The notes: generated by a model not told the origin, from the letters alone. Shown: positions 8,489 through 18,131, numbered from the stretch's first letter. The stretch is 64,000 nucleotides of DNA from Pseudomaricurvus hydrocarbonicus (GCF_011602365.1 NZ_JAAONZ010000010.1:111303-175302), one strand, 5' to 3'. Numbers and translations are program-made.

Positions 8489-10188
8489 TCAGCCGCCCTC
8501 CCTTTCTGTGGAAACAGGCCTTTGGGTCGTTTCTGGATAAACAAAATAATGAACACCAAAATAATAATGTTGGCCAACACTGCACCGGTGGCCGGTTCAA
8601 GAAATTTATTGGCAACGCCCAACGAGAAGCTGCCCACCAGGGTACCCAACAAATTACCGACGCCGCCGAACACCACCACCATAAAAGAATCAATAATATA
8701 AGACTGTCCCAGGTTGGGTCCGACGTTGGTCAGCTGACTCAGTGCCACACCGGCCACGCCGGCAATACCTGACCCCAAACCAAAGGTCATGGAATCAACC
8801 CGCTCGGTTTTAATGCCCATGGCCCGGGCCATGTCGCGATTTTGCGAGACAGCACGGACATTCAGACCCAGTGAGGTTTTCTTCATCACCAACATCAGCA
8901 AGCCGAAGACAATCAGTGAGAAAATCAAAATAGACAGGCGGTTATAGGTCAGGGAAAAAATCGGATTCAATTCAATTGATCCACTCAGCCAATCCGGCGT
9001 AGACACCTGACGGTTTAGCGGTGAGAAGATGGTACGCACCAGCTGCTGCAAAATCAGGCTGATACCAAACGTCGCCAGCAGGGTTTCCAAAGGCCGTCCA
9101 TGCAAAAAGCGAATGACACTACGCTCAATCAACACACCCACACTGCCCGACACCAGAAAGGCGGCGGGGATGGCTACCAGAATGGTCCACTCCAGGTGAT
9201 TGGGCATCAACAGCTGTACAACATAGGTGGTATACGCACCCAGCATAATCATTTCGCCGTGGGCCATATTGATCACCCCCATCACGCCAAAGGTGATGGC
9301 CAGGCCGATTGCCGCCAACAAAAATACCGAGCCCAGACTCAGGCCAAAAAACAATTTCTCCAGCAAACCATAATAGGCAATACGACCGTCAATGTCTTTT
9401 AACGCACTTTCCGCTGCAGACCGAACCAGAGGATCAGCTTCCTTAAATTCACCGTCAGAATTTTTATCCATCAACCGCATCAACAGGTTTTTTACCGGCA
9501 GCTCCAGCCGGCTCGACAAGGCGCGAATGGCGGCAACCCGCTCTGTCGAGTCGACTGAAGTGGATACGGTATTCATCGCCAGCCCCACATCCAGCAGCTG
9601 CTGTACCTCTTTAACCGTCTCTTTCTCACGCGCCTCTTGAAACAAAGCCACCGCACTGTCAGACATAGCGCTCAACATGGTTTCTGCGGCCGCTTTGCGT
9701 TCCGACTCTTCGCCGTAGAGTAATTGAATCCGGGCAATGCTGTTACGCAACTGTTTGCGCAAACTGTTATTAACCCGAACTTTCTTGAATTTTTTAATGG
9801 ACAATCCGTCCACCAGTTCACCACCGAAAACGGAATACGCCACGGCGTTACCGCTGGCATTTTCTTTGACCTGATACAACTGCAAACCATCTGGCTGATA
9901 ATACAATTCGCCATTCAGCATGGCTTCGAACATTGGCAGCATCTCGCGACCGGAATGCTGATCCAGCTGTTTCAAAATTTTCGACTTATCCCTCAGGCTG
10001 GCCGCGACCAGCTCTTGAAATAAGACTTTTACTTCCGCCGAAATGGAAACGGCATATTGATCAGGAGCAGGATTCTCACTATTGGGTTCCTGTGCATGGA
10101 GCCAGGAGCTGCCCAATGACAGAGACAGCGCCATTAACAGCCCGAATCTCACTATAATCTGCTTCACCACAGTCATCTGCTTCACCAC
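8485..10188 (-). CDS. urtB: Urea ABC transporter permease UrtB with N-terminal periplasmic domain
   Basis: LivH-type permease. Residues ~277-567 form the membrane domain (GVINMAHGEMIMLGAYTTYV, FGGVGNLLGTLVGS). Before it are a signal-like hydrophobic segment (about 13-32) and a ~240-residue helical, charged region (about 35-270) that plain LivH lacks. Long UrtB proteins of this kind are known, so the extension is family-typical, but its function is unclear. The first residues are duplicated (VKQMTVVKQI) by an 18-bp tandem repeat. Initiation is at one of two adjacent GTG codons after ACGAGG. Confidence 0.94.
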   Translation of the reverse strand: MVKQMTVVKQIIVRFGLLMALSLSLGSSWLHAQEPNSENPAPDQYAVSISAEVKVLFQELVAASLRDKSKILKQLDQHSGREMLPMFEAMLNGELYYQPDGLQLYQVKENASGNAVAYSVFGGELVDGLSIKKFKKVRVNNSLRKQLRNSIARIQLLYGEESERKAAAETMLSAMSDSAVALFQEAREKETVKEVQQLLDVGLAMNTVSTSVDSTERVAAIRALSSRLELPVKNLLMRLMDKNSDGEFKEADPLVRSAAESALKDIDGRIAYYGLLEKLFFGLSLGSVFLLAAIGLAITFGVMGVINMAHGEMIMLGAYTTYVVQLLMPNHLEWTILVAIPAAFLVSGSVGVLIERSVIRFLHGRPLETLLATFGISLILQQLVRTIFSPLNRQVSTPDWLSGSIELNPIFSLTYNRLSILIFSLIVFGLLMLVMKKTSLGLNVRAVSQNRDMARAMGIKTERVDSMTFGLGSGIAGVAGVALSQLTNVGPNLGQSYIIDSFMVVVFGGVGNLLGTLVGSFSLGVANKFLEPATGAVLANIIILVFIILFIQKRPKGLFPQKGRAAE

Positions 10189-10191
10189 AGT
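10157..10191. repeat. 18-bp tandem duplication at the urtB start
   Basis: A 17-bp sequence beginning ATCTGCTTCACC occurs at 10157-10173 and again at 10175-10191, an 18-bp period. It keeps the urtB frame and duplicates six codons at the extreme N-terminus, so two equivalent upstream starts exist. Confidence 0.8.
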
Positions 10192-10215
10192 ACCTCGTCA
10201 TTGCAAAACATCATT

Positions 10216-10231
10216 GCGCTCTGGAGAGCGC
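10216..10231 (-). terminator. Stem-loop between urtA and urtB (attenuator or mRNA-stabiliser)
   Basis: GCGCTC-TCCA-GAGCGC forms a perfect 6-bp stem on the minus strand, followed by AATGATGTTTT. It lies about 110 nt after the urtA stop in the only long gap (153 bp) of the urt genes. Such hairpins often leave the binding-protein message in excess of the permease message. The T-tract is weak, so partial termination or 3' protection is an inference. Confidence 0.4.
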
Positions 10232-10341
10232 ATGTTTCCTGCCGGCCAACACAAACCTGCCCAAACGCTGATGCAGTTCAGGCAGGTGTGACGGCTGCGA
10301 TCAACTTGATCGTTATTAACCGTTAGTGTTGCCGGACCAAC

Positions 10342-11628
10342 CTAGTAGGTCTGGCCTGAGCAAGTTTTGGTTTTGGTGTTGTAGTTGCCACACAGGATGG
10401 GCGCGGTCCAATCTGCAATCAGATCTTTTGACCCTTCCAGAAAATCAGACCAGGCATCACCTTTTACTTCACCGTCGGTGCTCCAGACCACTTCGAACTG
10501 GCCGTCATCCTGAATCTCGCCAATCAATACCGGCTTGGACAAGTGATGATTTTTATTCATGACCGCAGTTCCGCCCGTCAGATTGGGCGTGGTCACACCG
10601 ATCATCGCCTGCTCAACTTTATCCACATCCGTGGTGCCAGCTTTCTCCACCGCTTTGGTCCACATGTTAAAACCAATATAAGTGGCTTCCATAGGATCAT
10701 TGGTTACCCGTGTGTCGTCTTTGGTGTAGGCGTGCCAGCCATCAATGAACGCCGAGTTTGCATCGCTCTCCACACTCTGGAAATAGTTCCACGCGGCCAG
10801 GTGACCGACCAGGGGCTTGGTGTCGATACCGGACAATTCCTCTTCCCCTACAGAAAAGGCCACTACCGGAATGTCTTCAGAGGAAACGCCCTGATTGGCC
10901 AACTCTTTGTAAAACGGGACATTGGCGTCACCGTTGATGGTGGACACCACCGCGGTGGCTTTACCGGCACTGCCAAACTTTTTAATGTCGGAGACGATGC
11001 TCTGCCAGTCAGAGTGACCGAACGGGGTGTAATTCACCATGATATCTTCTGGCGCCACGCCTTTCGCTTTCAGGTAAGACTCGAGAACTTTGTTGGTGGT
11101 ACGAGGGTACACATAGTCGGTACCCGCCAGCACCCAGCGCTTCACCTCAAGGTCATTCATCAGGTAATCGACGGCAGGAATGGCTTGCTGATTGGGTGCC
11201 GCCCCGGTGTAAAACACGTTTTTCGAAGACTCTTCCCCTTCGTACTGCACCGGATAAAACAGCAACCCGTTCAGCTCTTCAATCACCGGCAGCACGGATT
11301 TGCGAGACACCGAGGTCCAGCAACCGAAGATCACATCCACCTGATCCTTGGAAATCAGCTCACGCGCCTTCTCTGCAAACAGCGGCCAGTTTGACGCCGG
11401 ATCAACCACCACGGCTTCCAGCTTTTTACCCAGCAGTCCGCCCTTTTTATTTTGCTCTTCCACCATCATCAGGACCGTGTCCTTGAGCGTGGTTTCACTG
11501 ATGGCCATGGTGCCCGAGAGTGAGTGCAATACGCCCACCTTGATGGTGTCCGCCGCCACAGCAACGTATGAAAATGCAGAAGCACCAATGCTGAGGGCTA
11601 AGCCTGCGGCAATTTTTTTCAGTTTCAT
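10342..11628 (-). CDS. urtA: Urea ABC transporter substrate-binding protein UrtA
   Basis: Periplasmic urea-binding protein, 428 residues. It has a Sec signal peptide (MKLKKIAAGLALSIGASAFS, cleavage near AVAA-DTIKVG) and a type I periplasmic-binding fold. UrtA-typical blocks are GVLHSLSGTMAISETTLKD, FGCWTSVSRKSVLPV and LFYPVQYEGEESS. A ribosome site AAGGA lies 9 nt before the ATG. It is the first transporter gene, 49 bp after the porin. Confidence 0.97.
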   Translation of the reverse strand: MKLKKIAAGLALSIGASAFSYVAVAADTIKVGVLHSLSGTMAISETTLKDTVLMMVEEQNKKGGLLGKKLEAVVVDPASNWPLFAEKARELISKDQVDVIFGCWTSVSRKSVLPVIEELNGLLFYPVQYEGEESSKNVFYTGAAPNQQAIPAVDYLMNDLEVKRWVLAGTDYVYPRTTNKVLESYLKAKGVAPEDIMVNYTPFGHSDWQSIVSDIKKFGSAGKATAVVSTINGDANVPFYKELANQGVSSEDIPVVAFSVGEEELSGIDTKPLVGHLAAWNYFQSVESDANSAFIDGWHAYTKDDTRVTNDPMEATYIGFNMWTKAVEKAGTTDVDKVEQAMIGVTTPNLTGGTAVMNKNHHLSKPVLIGEIQDDGQFEVVWSTDGEVKGDAWSDFLEGSKDLIADWTAPILCGNYNTKTKTCSGQTY

Positions 11629-11677
11629 AATTGTTATTCCTTAAATTGTCTGTTGAAAATTCCGGAAGATGAAAAGC

Positions 11678-12850
11678 TTACAATTGAATTTGAAAACCTA
11701 ACGTCAGGGCATTGACGTCTGGGCCACCGTAGCCACTGATGTTGGCATCGCCGTCGATGTAATTGAGATTGACGCGGGCATTGTGGCCCGAGATCACATA
11801 ATTCAGCCCAATTTCGGTGGAGTCGGTGGTGTCCGCATCGCTCGGGTCATTCTCGACATAACGCACGTAAGGCTGAAATTTACCCGGCCCCACTTCGGCG
11901 CCAAACATAAACGCGGCGGTGGCAAAGTAAGAGGTGCCATCGAACAGACAGAAACAGTCGCCGGTCGCCTCTGCCGGCGGTGTGGCCAGGGTGTAGTCCG
12001 CATCGAAATCTTTATACTCGCCTTCAAGGGTTAACACGTTGCTGCCAAACACCGTCTCTGACAACACATCCACGGTGTAGCCACTGAAGTCACCGGCTTC
12101 ACCTTCGCTGCCGGTGCCGTCACTTTGTGTTTGAAACGAGACAGCAGCGGTTAAGATGTTGCCCAGACCGCCGTAGTAGGTGGAACTGGTGTAATAGCCC
12201 GGGTTCGCTTCCATATTCAAGAAATTGAAGGCAAAGCGACCGGCAAACAGCAGGTTGTCCTCTTGATTGGAATAGCCGTTAATGCCATCAAAGGCACCGA
12301 TGGCGTACTGAAATTTACCCAGTGTGCCCCACACCGTGACACCGTCATCGCGACCGTAGCGACCCGCCACGTTGCCGCCCTGATCCGACGGGTAAAGCGG
12401 CACGGTGTATTGATTCCAGCTCAACGCGTAAAAGGGGCCGTTCATTTCGATGCGGTCGGCCGGGGTTAACATGCGCCCCACCCAGACATTAAACGCCGGG
12501 CTCATTTCAAACTGGGCGATTGCGTCCAGCACGATCATTTCTTCATCACTGACCTTGTCAGTATTGAAGGTAAACTTAATGTATTCGTGCACTTGACCTG
12601 TCATGTACAGACGCATATTGGCGACAGCAAAATCGTTGCTGCGGTCATCGCCGCTGGGCGCGCCGTCCTCAATCGATTGGTATTGAGCTCGCAAGCCTGC
12701 GCCGACGCTCAACCAGCGGGTTTCGTCCAACTCAACTTTTGCGCCCGCCATGGCTGGCGATGACAGACACGCCACGCCCAACAGACCGGCGGACACTCCG
12801 GCCCGCCAACTTAAACGTCGATACAATGAAGAAATCAGTTCCTTGTTCAT
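11678..12850 (-). CDS. Outer membrane porin linked to urea uptake
   Basis: A 390-residue outer-membrane beta-barrel protein. It has a signal peptide (about 1-35, ending SSPAMA-GAKVELDE), alternating amphipathic strands throughout and a C-terminal strand LTLGFQIQL. It resembles phosphate-selective (OprO/OprP-type) and FmdC-type porins; FmdC-like porins are known beside amide and urea transport genes. As the first gene of the operon it probably lets urea or short amides cross the outer membrane. The substrate is inferred from context only. Confidence 0.8.
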   Translation of the reverse strand: MNKELISSLYRRLSWRAGVSAGLLGVACLSSPAMAGAKVELDETRWLSVGAGLRAQYQSIEDGAPSGDDRSNDFAVANMRLYMTGQVHEYIKFTFNTDKVSDEEMIVLDAIAQFEMSPAFNVWVGRMLTPADRIEMNGPFYALSWNQYTVPLYPSDQGGNVAGRYGRDDGVTVWGTLGKFQYAIGAFDGINGYSNQEDNLLFAGRFAFNFLNMEANPGYYTSSTYYGGLGNILTAAVSFQTQSDGTGSEGEAGDFSGYTVDVLSETVFGSNVLTLEGEYKDFDADYTLATPPAEATGDCFCLFDGTSYFATAAFMFGAEVGPGKFQPYVRYVENDPSDADTTDSTEIGLNYVISGHNARVNLNYIDGDANISGYGGPDVNALTLGFQIQL

Positions 12851-13238
12851 AGTGATACCCTAAGACCCCAATGTTGTTTTTAAACAGCGGTGAAACTTTC
12901 CTGCCAACGGCTGATCTGAGAAAGGTCGTTGTTAAGAAAAACTGCTGTTAAGCGGATTGCTGCGTAATACTTTTTAGAGCCTCTATTTACCCACAAGCCC
13001 ATTGCGCCCACCATTCGCCAATTGGCCCAAGCACCTACGTCAAATGACGTAGCCCTGCTCAAAGACAGCGCACCCCCCGGCTGGATGAACGCGCCACCAA
13101 GCCGCCGGCGTCCCGTCCCAACAGCGGTGCGGCAGTCCCAATGACCAGGCTCTCCGGCTCATAGCGCGGACGGGCCATAATCTGTTACATTGGCGGTTTC
13201 CGTTACCCTCTTACCCCCTACAGTTCAGGTTGACTCAC
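12851..13238. other. Divergent control region of the urea operon and argE
   Basis: This 388-bp gene-free stretch separates the minus-strand porin-urt-ure operon from plus-strand argE. It contains one striking element, the perfect inverted repeat at 13035-13052 listed separately. I did not find a convincing sigma-54 promoter or an NtrC-like dyad. Confidence 0.6.
13035..13052. promoter_or_regulatory. Perfect inverted repeat, candidate operator of the urea operon
   Basis: CTACGTCA-AA-TGACGTAG is an 8-bp perfect dyad with a 2-bp centre, about 185 bp upstream of the porin start and about 190 bp upstream of argE. Symmetry and position suit binding by a dimeric activator upstream of the porin-urt-ure promoter. 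No regulator gene is adjacent, so the cognate protein is unknown. Confidence 0.45.
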
Positions 13239-14387
13239 ATGCCTCTGCCCAATATTTTTACCCAGCTCCAACAACTGGTTGCCAGCCCCTCGGTGAGCAG
13301 CCACAGCGACAAGTGGGACATGAGTAACCGGGCGGTAATCGAGCTGCTGGCGGGCTGGCTGGAAGAGCTGGGCTTTGTCACAGAAATTCTGGAATTGCCG
13401 GGAACCGGCGGACGGAAATGCAACCTGATCGCAACCCTGGGCACCGGTCCGGGCGGGCTGGTGCTTGCCGGCCACACCGACACCGTGCCTTACGATGACT
13501 TTCAATGGCAGAGCGACCCGTTTACCCTCACCGAAAAAGACCATCGCTGGTTTGGGCTCGGGGCCACGGACATGAAAGGGTTTTTCCCCATCGCCATTGA
13601 GGCAGCCCGGGCGTTTGTGGGCACGCCCCTGCAACAGCCGCTGATTATCCTCGCCACTGCCGATGAAGAAAGCTCCATGAGCGGGGCTCGCGCGCTGGCC
13701 GAACTGGGCAGGCCCAAAGCCCGCTACGCCGTCATCGGTGAGCCCACCGGCCTGGTGCCGATCCGGATGCACAAAGGCATCATGATGGAAAAAATTCACA
13801 TTGAAGGGCTGGCTGGCCACTCTTCCAACCCGTCACTGGGCAACAGTGCGCTGGAGTCCATGCATCAGGTCCTCAGCGAGCTGATGAGCTACCGCCAACA
13901 GTTGCAACAGCGCTACCACAATCCCGGGTTTACCATTCCCGGTCCGACCCTGAACCTGGGCTGCATTCACGGCGGCGACAACCCCAACCGCATCTGCGGC
14001 CACTGCGAACTGCAATTTGATTTGCGCGCAATCCCGGGCATGGACAACGACGAGCTGCGCCAGGAGATTGATGCCCGCATCCATCCCATCGCCCTCAGCA
14101 CCGGCACAACCATCCGTCGTGAGACGCTGTTTGGCGGTGTCCCGGCGTTTGAAGAGCCGGCCAACTCGGCACTGGTGCAAGCGGCAGAACGGCTCACCGG
14201 CAACGGCTCCGAAAGTGTGGCGTTTGCCACCGAAGCGCCATTTCTGCAAGCCCTGGGAATGGAAACCATTGTCATGGGCCCCGGGCATATCGACCAGGCG
14301 CATCAACCCAATGAGTACATTCCGCTGGAACAGGTCAAACCGGCCATTGAAACCCTGAAAGGCTTGATTAAGCAGTTCTGTTTATAA
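13239..14387 (+). CDS. argE: Acetylornithine deacetylase ArgE
   Basis: Zinc-dependent M20 amidohydrolase that removes acetate from N-acetylornithine in arginine synthesis. The product is about 382 residues. Metal and catalytic motifs are visible: LAGHTDTVPYD, GLGATDMKGFF, ATADEESSMSG, IGEPTGLVPIRMHKG and MGPGHIDQAHQPNE near the C-terminus. The ATG at 13239 is preferred to an upstream TTG because homologues begin here. argA follows 52 bp downstream, a logical pair because NAGS supplies the acetylated pathway that ArgE closes. Confidence 0.95.
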   Translation: MPLPNIFTQLQQLVASPSVSSHSDKWDMSNRAVIELLAGWLEELGFVTEILELPGTGGRKCNLIATLGTGPGGLVLAGHTDTVPYDDFQWQSDPFTLTEKDHRWFGLGATDMKGFFPIAIEAARAFVGTPLQQPLIILATADEESSMSGARALAELGRPKARYAVIGEPTGLVPIRMHKGIMMEKIHIEGLAGHSSNPSLGNSALESMHQVLSELMSYRQQLQQRYHNPGFTIPGPTLNLGCIHGGDNPNRICGHCELQFDLRAIPGMDNDELRQEIDARIHPIALSTGTTIRRETLFGGVPAFEEPANSALVQAAERLTGNGSESVAFATEAPFLQALGMETIVMGPGHIDQAHQPNEYIPLEQVKPAIETLKGLIKQFCL

Positions 14388-14439
14388 TAGGTTGAGTTAT
14401 CTTATTTTTTAGTCATTACAGCGAAGACAAGGACCACCG

Positions 14440-15813
14440 GTGAGCAGCAACAGTCACGGCAAACACAAGCAGGCCGCACACGCGTCAAAAGACCCTGCCA
14501 AGGGCTACTCCAAAGACTACGTACAGTGGTTTCGTCAGTCCTCGCCTTACATCAATGCCCACCGCGGCAAAACCTTTGTGATGATGCTGCCCGGCGCCGC
14601 GGTGCAAAACGAAAATTTCGCCAACATCATTCACGACATCGCTCTGCTCAACAGTCTCGGCGTGCGGCTGGTGCTGGTACACGGCGCCCGCCCGCAAATT
14701 GATGCCCGCCTGGGCCTGGAACACACCCATTCGGACTTTCATCAGCAGTGGCGAGTGACCGATGCCGCCCAGATACACGGGGTCTGCCAGGCGATTGGCG
14801 AAGTGCGCTTCAGCATTGAAGCCGCACTGTCCACCGGGCTGCCCAACTCCCCCATGCACGGTGCTCATATCCGTGTGGTGGGCGGAAATTTCGTCACCGC
14901 CAAACCGATCGGCGTGATTGACGGCATTGACCTGCAGCACACTGGCAAAGTACGGCGGATTGACGATAAAGCCCTGCACCAGGCACTGGACAGCGGCGCT
15001 ATTGTGCTCATCTCGCCACTGGGTTACTCCCCCACCGGAGAAATGTTTAATCTGGGCTTTGCCGAAATCGCCACCCAGATAGCCATCGCCCTCGATGCCG
15101 ACAAACTCATCGCGTTCACCTCGGAAGAAGGCTTTTACGATCACGACGGCAAACTGTGTCGCCAACTGAGCGTGTCCGAATGCGGGCAACAACTGCAGCA
15201 GCTGGAAAAGGATCACGACCACTCCCAGTCACTGCAGGCCTGCTATGACGCCTGCCAACTGGGCGTTCCCAGAGCCCAGATGATCAGCTACCGGGACGAC
15301 GGCGCACTGTTGCAGGAACTGTTTACCCGTGACGGCTCCGGCACCCTGGTACACCGCGACAACTACGAGTTCACCCGCCAGGCCACCATCGACGATGTCG
15401 GCGGCCTGTTGGAGCTGATCGAACCCCTAGAGCAACAAGGTGCACTGGTCAGACGCTCGCGGGAATTGCTCGAGAGCGAGATCGATCGCTTCACCATCCT
15501 CGAAAAAGACGGCACCATCATCGCCTGCGCCGCGCTCTATCCGTTTGGCGCCACACCCACCACTGCCGAACTCTCCTGCGTCGCCACTCACAGCGAGTAT
15601 CGCAAGGGCGGTCGGGCCAAGCTGGTACTCGATATCATAGAAGAGCAAGCTCGCAACATGGGCGTGCGCGAGCTGTTTGTGCTAACCACCCAAACCGCCC
15701 ACTGGTTTCAGGAACAGGGCTTTGTGGCGGCCAGTCTCGACCGCTTGCCAGCAGAAAAGCAGAGCCTTTACAACTTCCAGCGCAACTCCAAAGTCTTCAT
15801 CAAAACCCTCTAA
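14440..15813 (+). CDS. argA: N-acetylglutamate synthase ArgA
   Basis: First enzyme of arginine synthesis, acetyl-CoA:glutamate N-acetyltransferase. It is 457 residues, with an amino-acid-kinase domain (about 30-295; LVLVHGARPQID, VRRIDDKALHQAL) that normally carries arginine feedback control. A C-terminal GNAT domain (about 305-457) includes LSCVATHSEYRKGGRAKLVL. It starts at GTG with AAGGA 6 nt upstream. The N-terminal ~20 residues are polar and His/Lys-rich, slightly longer than in E. coli. Confidence 0.95.
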   Translation: MSSNSHGKHKQAAHASKDPAKGYSKDYVQWFRQSSPYINAHRGKTFVMMLPGAAVQNENFANIIHDIALLNSLGVRLVLVHGARPQIDARLGLEHTHSDFHQQWRVTDAAQIHGVCQAIGEVRFSIEAALSTGLPNSPMHGAHIRVVGGNFVTAKPIGVIDGIDLQHTGKVRRIDDKALHQALDSGAIVLISPLGYSPTGEMFNLGFAEIATQIAIALDADKLIAFTSEEGFYDHDGKLCRQLSVSECGQQLQQLEKDHDHSQSLQACYDACQLGVPRAQMISYRDDGALLQELFTRDGSGTLVHRDNYEFTRQATIDDVGGLLELIEPLEQQGALVRRSRELLESEIDRFTILEKDGTIIACAALYPFGATPTTAELSCVATHSEYRKGGRAKLVLDIIEEQARNMGVRELFVLTTQTAHWFQEQGFVAASLDRLPAEKQSLYNFQRNSKVFIKTL

Positions 15814-15817
15814 GCAG

Positions 15818-15846
15818 CGATCGCGGGTTGTGTTACCCGCAGATCG
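15818..15846 (+). terminator. Stem-loop after argA
   Basis: CGATC-GCGGGT-TGTGTT-ACCCGC-A-GATCG gives an 11-bp stem with a single bulge, starting 5 nt after the argA stop. There is no clear T-run, so Rho-independent termination is uncertain. Confidence 0.35.
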
Positions 15847-16039
15847 TCATCCCACAGGCAGCACCTTTACACAAGGCACTGCTGCTCGGGGCGATGAAAC
15901 CCGCCCCACCCTTCAACGGCGATACTAAAGGCGCAATCGCAAGGCATTCAAACGCGGCAAAACCTGATAAAATGACCGATTCGATTGACGCTATCGCGCG
16001 TTTTAACCTGTATCAAACACCGGCAAAGAGGTTTCACCT

Positions 16040-17875
16040 ATGCCCGTCTATCGCTCCAAGACTTCCACCGCTGGCCGCAACATGGCCGGCGCCCGCGCAC
16101 TCTGGCGTGCCACTGGCATGAAAGACGAAGACTTTCACAAGCCCATCATCGCCATTGCCAACTCCTTCACTCAATTCGTACCCGGTCATGTCCACCTCAA
16201 AGACATGGGTCAACTGGTCGCCCGGGAAATTGAGAAAGCCGGCGGTGTCGCAAAGGAATTCAACACCATTGCGGTGGATGACGGCATTGCCATGGGGCAC
16301 GATGGCATGCTCTACAGCCTGCCATCCCGTGACATCATTGCCGACTCGGTCGAATACATGGTCAACGCTCACTGCGCCGATGCCCTGGTGTGCATCTCCA
16401 ACTGTGACAAGATCACCCCGGGCATGCTGATGGCCGCCATGCGCCTCAACATCCCGGTGATTTTCGTCTCCGGTGGCCCCATGGAAGCCGGTAAAACCAA
16501 GCTCTCCGAGCACAAGCTGGATCTGGTCGATGCCATGGTCATTGCCGCTGACGACAGTTTCTCTGACGAGCACGTGGCCGAAATCGAGCGCAGCGCCTGC
16601 CCCACCTGCGGTTCCTGCTCCGGCATGTTCACCGCCAATTCCATGAACTGCCTGGCCGAAGCACTGGGCCTGGCACTGCCTGGCAATGGCACCGTGGTTG
16701 CCACCCACGCAGACCGTGAACAACTGTTCCTGCGCGCGGGCCGCACCATCGTCGAGATGGCCAAGCGTCACTACGAAGACGACGACTACAGCGTTCTGCC
16801 ACGTTCCATTGGCACCTTTGAGGCCTTTGAAAACTGCGTGGCCCTCGACATCGCCATGGGCGGCTCCACCAACACCATTCTGCACCTGCTGGCCATCGCC
16901 CAGGAAGCCGAAGTAGATTTCACCATGGCCGATATCGATCAGCTGTCCAAGCGCATCCCGCAGCTGTGCAAAGTGGCGCCCAACACCCAGAAATACCACA
17001 TTGAGGATGTACATCGTGCCGGAGGCATCATGGCCATTCTGGGTGAGCTGGATCGTGCCGGCCTGCTCCATGCACACCTGCCCACCGTGCACAGCGCCAG
17101 CATGAAAGACGCTCTGGACGAATGGGACATCATGCGCCAACCCTCGGCGGAAGTGATGAAGTTTTACAAGGCCGGCCCGGCCGGTATTCCGACTCAGGTC
17201 GCCTTCAGTCAAGCCACTCGCTGGCCGTCACTGGATGCCGACCGCAGTAACGGCTGCATTCGTTCGCTGGAGAACGCCTACAGCCTGGAAGGTGGTCTGG
17301 CGGTCCTCCACGGCAACATCGCCCTGGATGGCTGTGTGGTAAAAACCGCCGGTGTTGATGACTCCATTCTGGTGTTTGAAGGCAGCGCGTACGTCACCGA
17401 GTCACAAGATGAAGCGGTTGCTGACATCCTTGACGGCAAGGTCAAATCCGGAGACGTCGTGATTGTGCGCTACGAAGGCCCCCGCGGCGGTCCCGGCATG
17501 CAGGAAATGCTCTACCCGACCACCTACATCAAATCCAAGGGTCTGGGCAAAGAGTGTGCGCTGCTGACCGATGGCCGCTTCTCCGGCGGCACCTCCGGCC
17601 TGTCCATCGGTCATGTTTCCCCAGAGGCCGCTGCCGGTGGGGCTATTGGTCTGGTGCGCAACGGTGACCGTATCAAGATCGACATCCCCAACCGCTCAAT
17701 TGACGTCCTGATCAGCTCACAAGAGCTGGATCAGCGACGCCAGGAGCAGGACAAACTGGGCTGGAAGCCTGTCAAACACCGACCGCGCAAAGTCAGCGCC
17801 GCCCTCAAGGCCTACGCCCTGCTGGCGACCAGTGCCGATAAGGGCGCCGTCCGGGACTTGAGCAAGTTAGACTGA
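16040..17875 (+). CDS. ilvD: Dihydroxy-acid dehydratase IlvD
   Basis: Fe-S dehydratase of branched-chain amino acid and pantothenate synthesis. It is 611 residues, the usual length. Cluster cysteines lie in [11 protein letters not shown] (Cys122) and [15 protein letters not shown] (Cys187-193). The C-terminal blocks [12 protein letters not shown] and [20 protein letters not shown] are typical. The ATG is preceded by AGAGG at 8 nt. It appears monocistronic, with its own strong terminator. Confidence 0.97.
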   Translation: MPVYRSKTSTAGRNMAGARALWRATGMKDEDFHKPIIAIANSFTQFVPGHVHLKDMGQLVAREIEKAGGVAKEFNTIAVDDGIAMGHDGMLYSLPSRDIIADSVEYMVNAHCADALVCISNCDKITPGMLMAAMRLNIPVIFVSGGPMEAGKTKLSEHKLDLVDAMVIAADDSFSDEHVAEIERSACPTCGSCSGMFTANSMNCLAEALGLALPGNGTVVATHADREQLFLRAGRTIVEMAKRHYEDDDYSVLPRSIGTFEAFENCVALDIAMGGSTNTILHLLAIAQEAEVDFTMADIDQLSKRIPQLCKVAPNTQKYHIEDVHRAGGIMAILGELDRAGLLHAHLPTVHSASMKDALDEWDIMRQPSAEVMKFYKAGPAGIPTQVAFSQATRWPSLDADRSNGCIRSLENAYSLEGGLAVLHGNIALDGCVVKTAGVDDSILVFEGSAYVTESQDEAVADILDGKVKSGDVVIVRYEGPRGGPGMQEMLYPTTYIKSKGLGKECALLTDGRFSGGTSGLSIGHVSPEAAAGGAIGLVRNGDRIKIDIPNRSIDVLISSQELDQRRQEQDKLGWKPVKHRPRKVSAALKAYALLATSADKGAVRDLSKLD

Positions 17876-17910
17876 GCACCTGGCACGTCTCAGACAGCTG
17901 ACTGCTTGCC

Positions 17911-17940
17911 ACACAAAGGCCTCTCCGGAGGCCTTTGTGT
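17911..17940 (+). terminator. Rho-independent terminator of ilvD
   Basis: A perfect 13-bp stem (ACACAAAGGCCTC paired with its complement at 17928-17940) around a TCCG loop, followed by TATCT. It starts 36 nt after the ilvD stop. The A-rich and T-rich stem ends allow use on both strands. Confidence 0.85.
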
Positions 17941-18131
17941 TATCTGCAGGGGGCTCAAAGACACCCTGCTCCAGCCGTGATTGCTTTTGCCGGGACAGCA
18001 GCTTCCGCCCCGGCACTCCACCCAATGACGTTACCTGAAGCAGCCGATTGTCCAGTCAAACCTCGACTGAAACGCCTCGAACGCGATAAAAGCCTATATA
18101 CTAAAGGCGCTGCCAATAAAGACGTTTGCCC

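Noticed and set aside
12990..13031. Sigma-54 promoter for the urea operon
   Set aside because: A GG/GC pair with 10-bp spacing exists on the minus strand, but the -12 element is GGGC rather than TTGC and the match is poor.
16034..17212. 392-codon minus-strand frame opposite ilvD
   Set aside because: Antisense shadow of a highly conserved gene, with Gly/His/Val-rich composition typical of reverse-strand frames.
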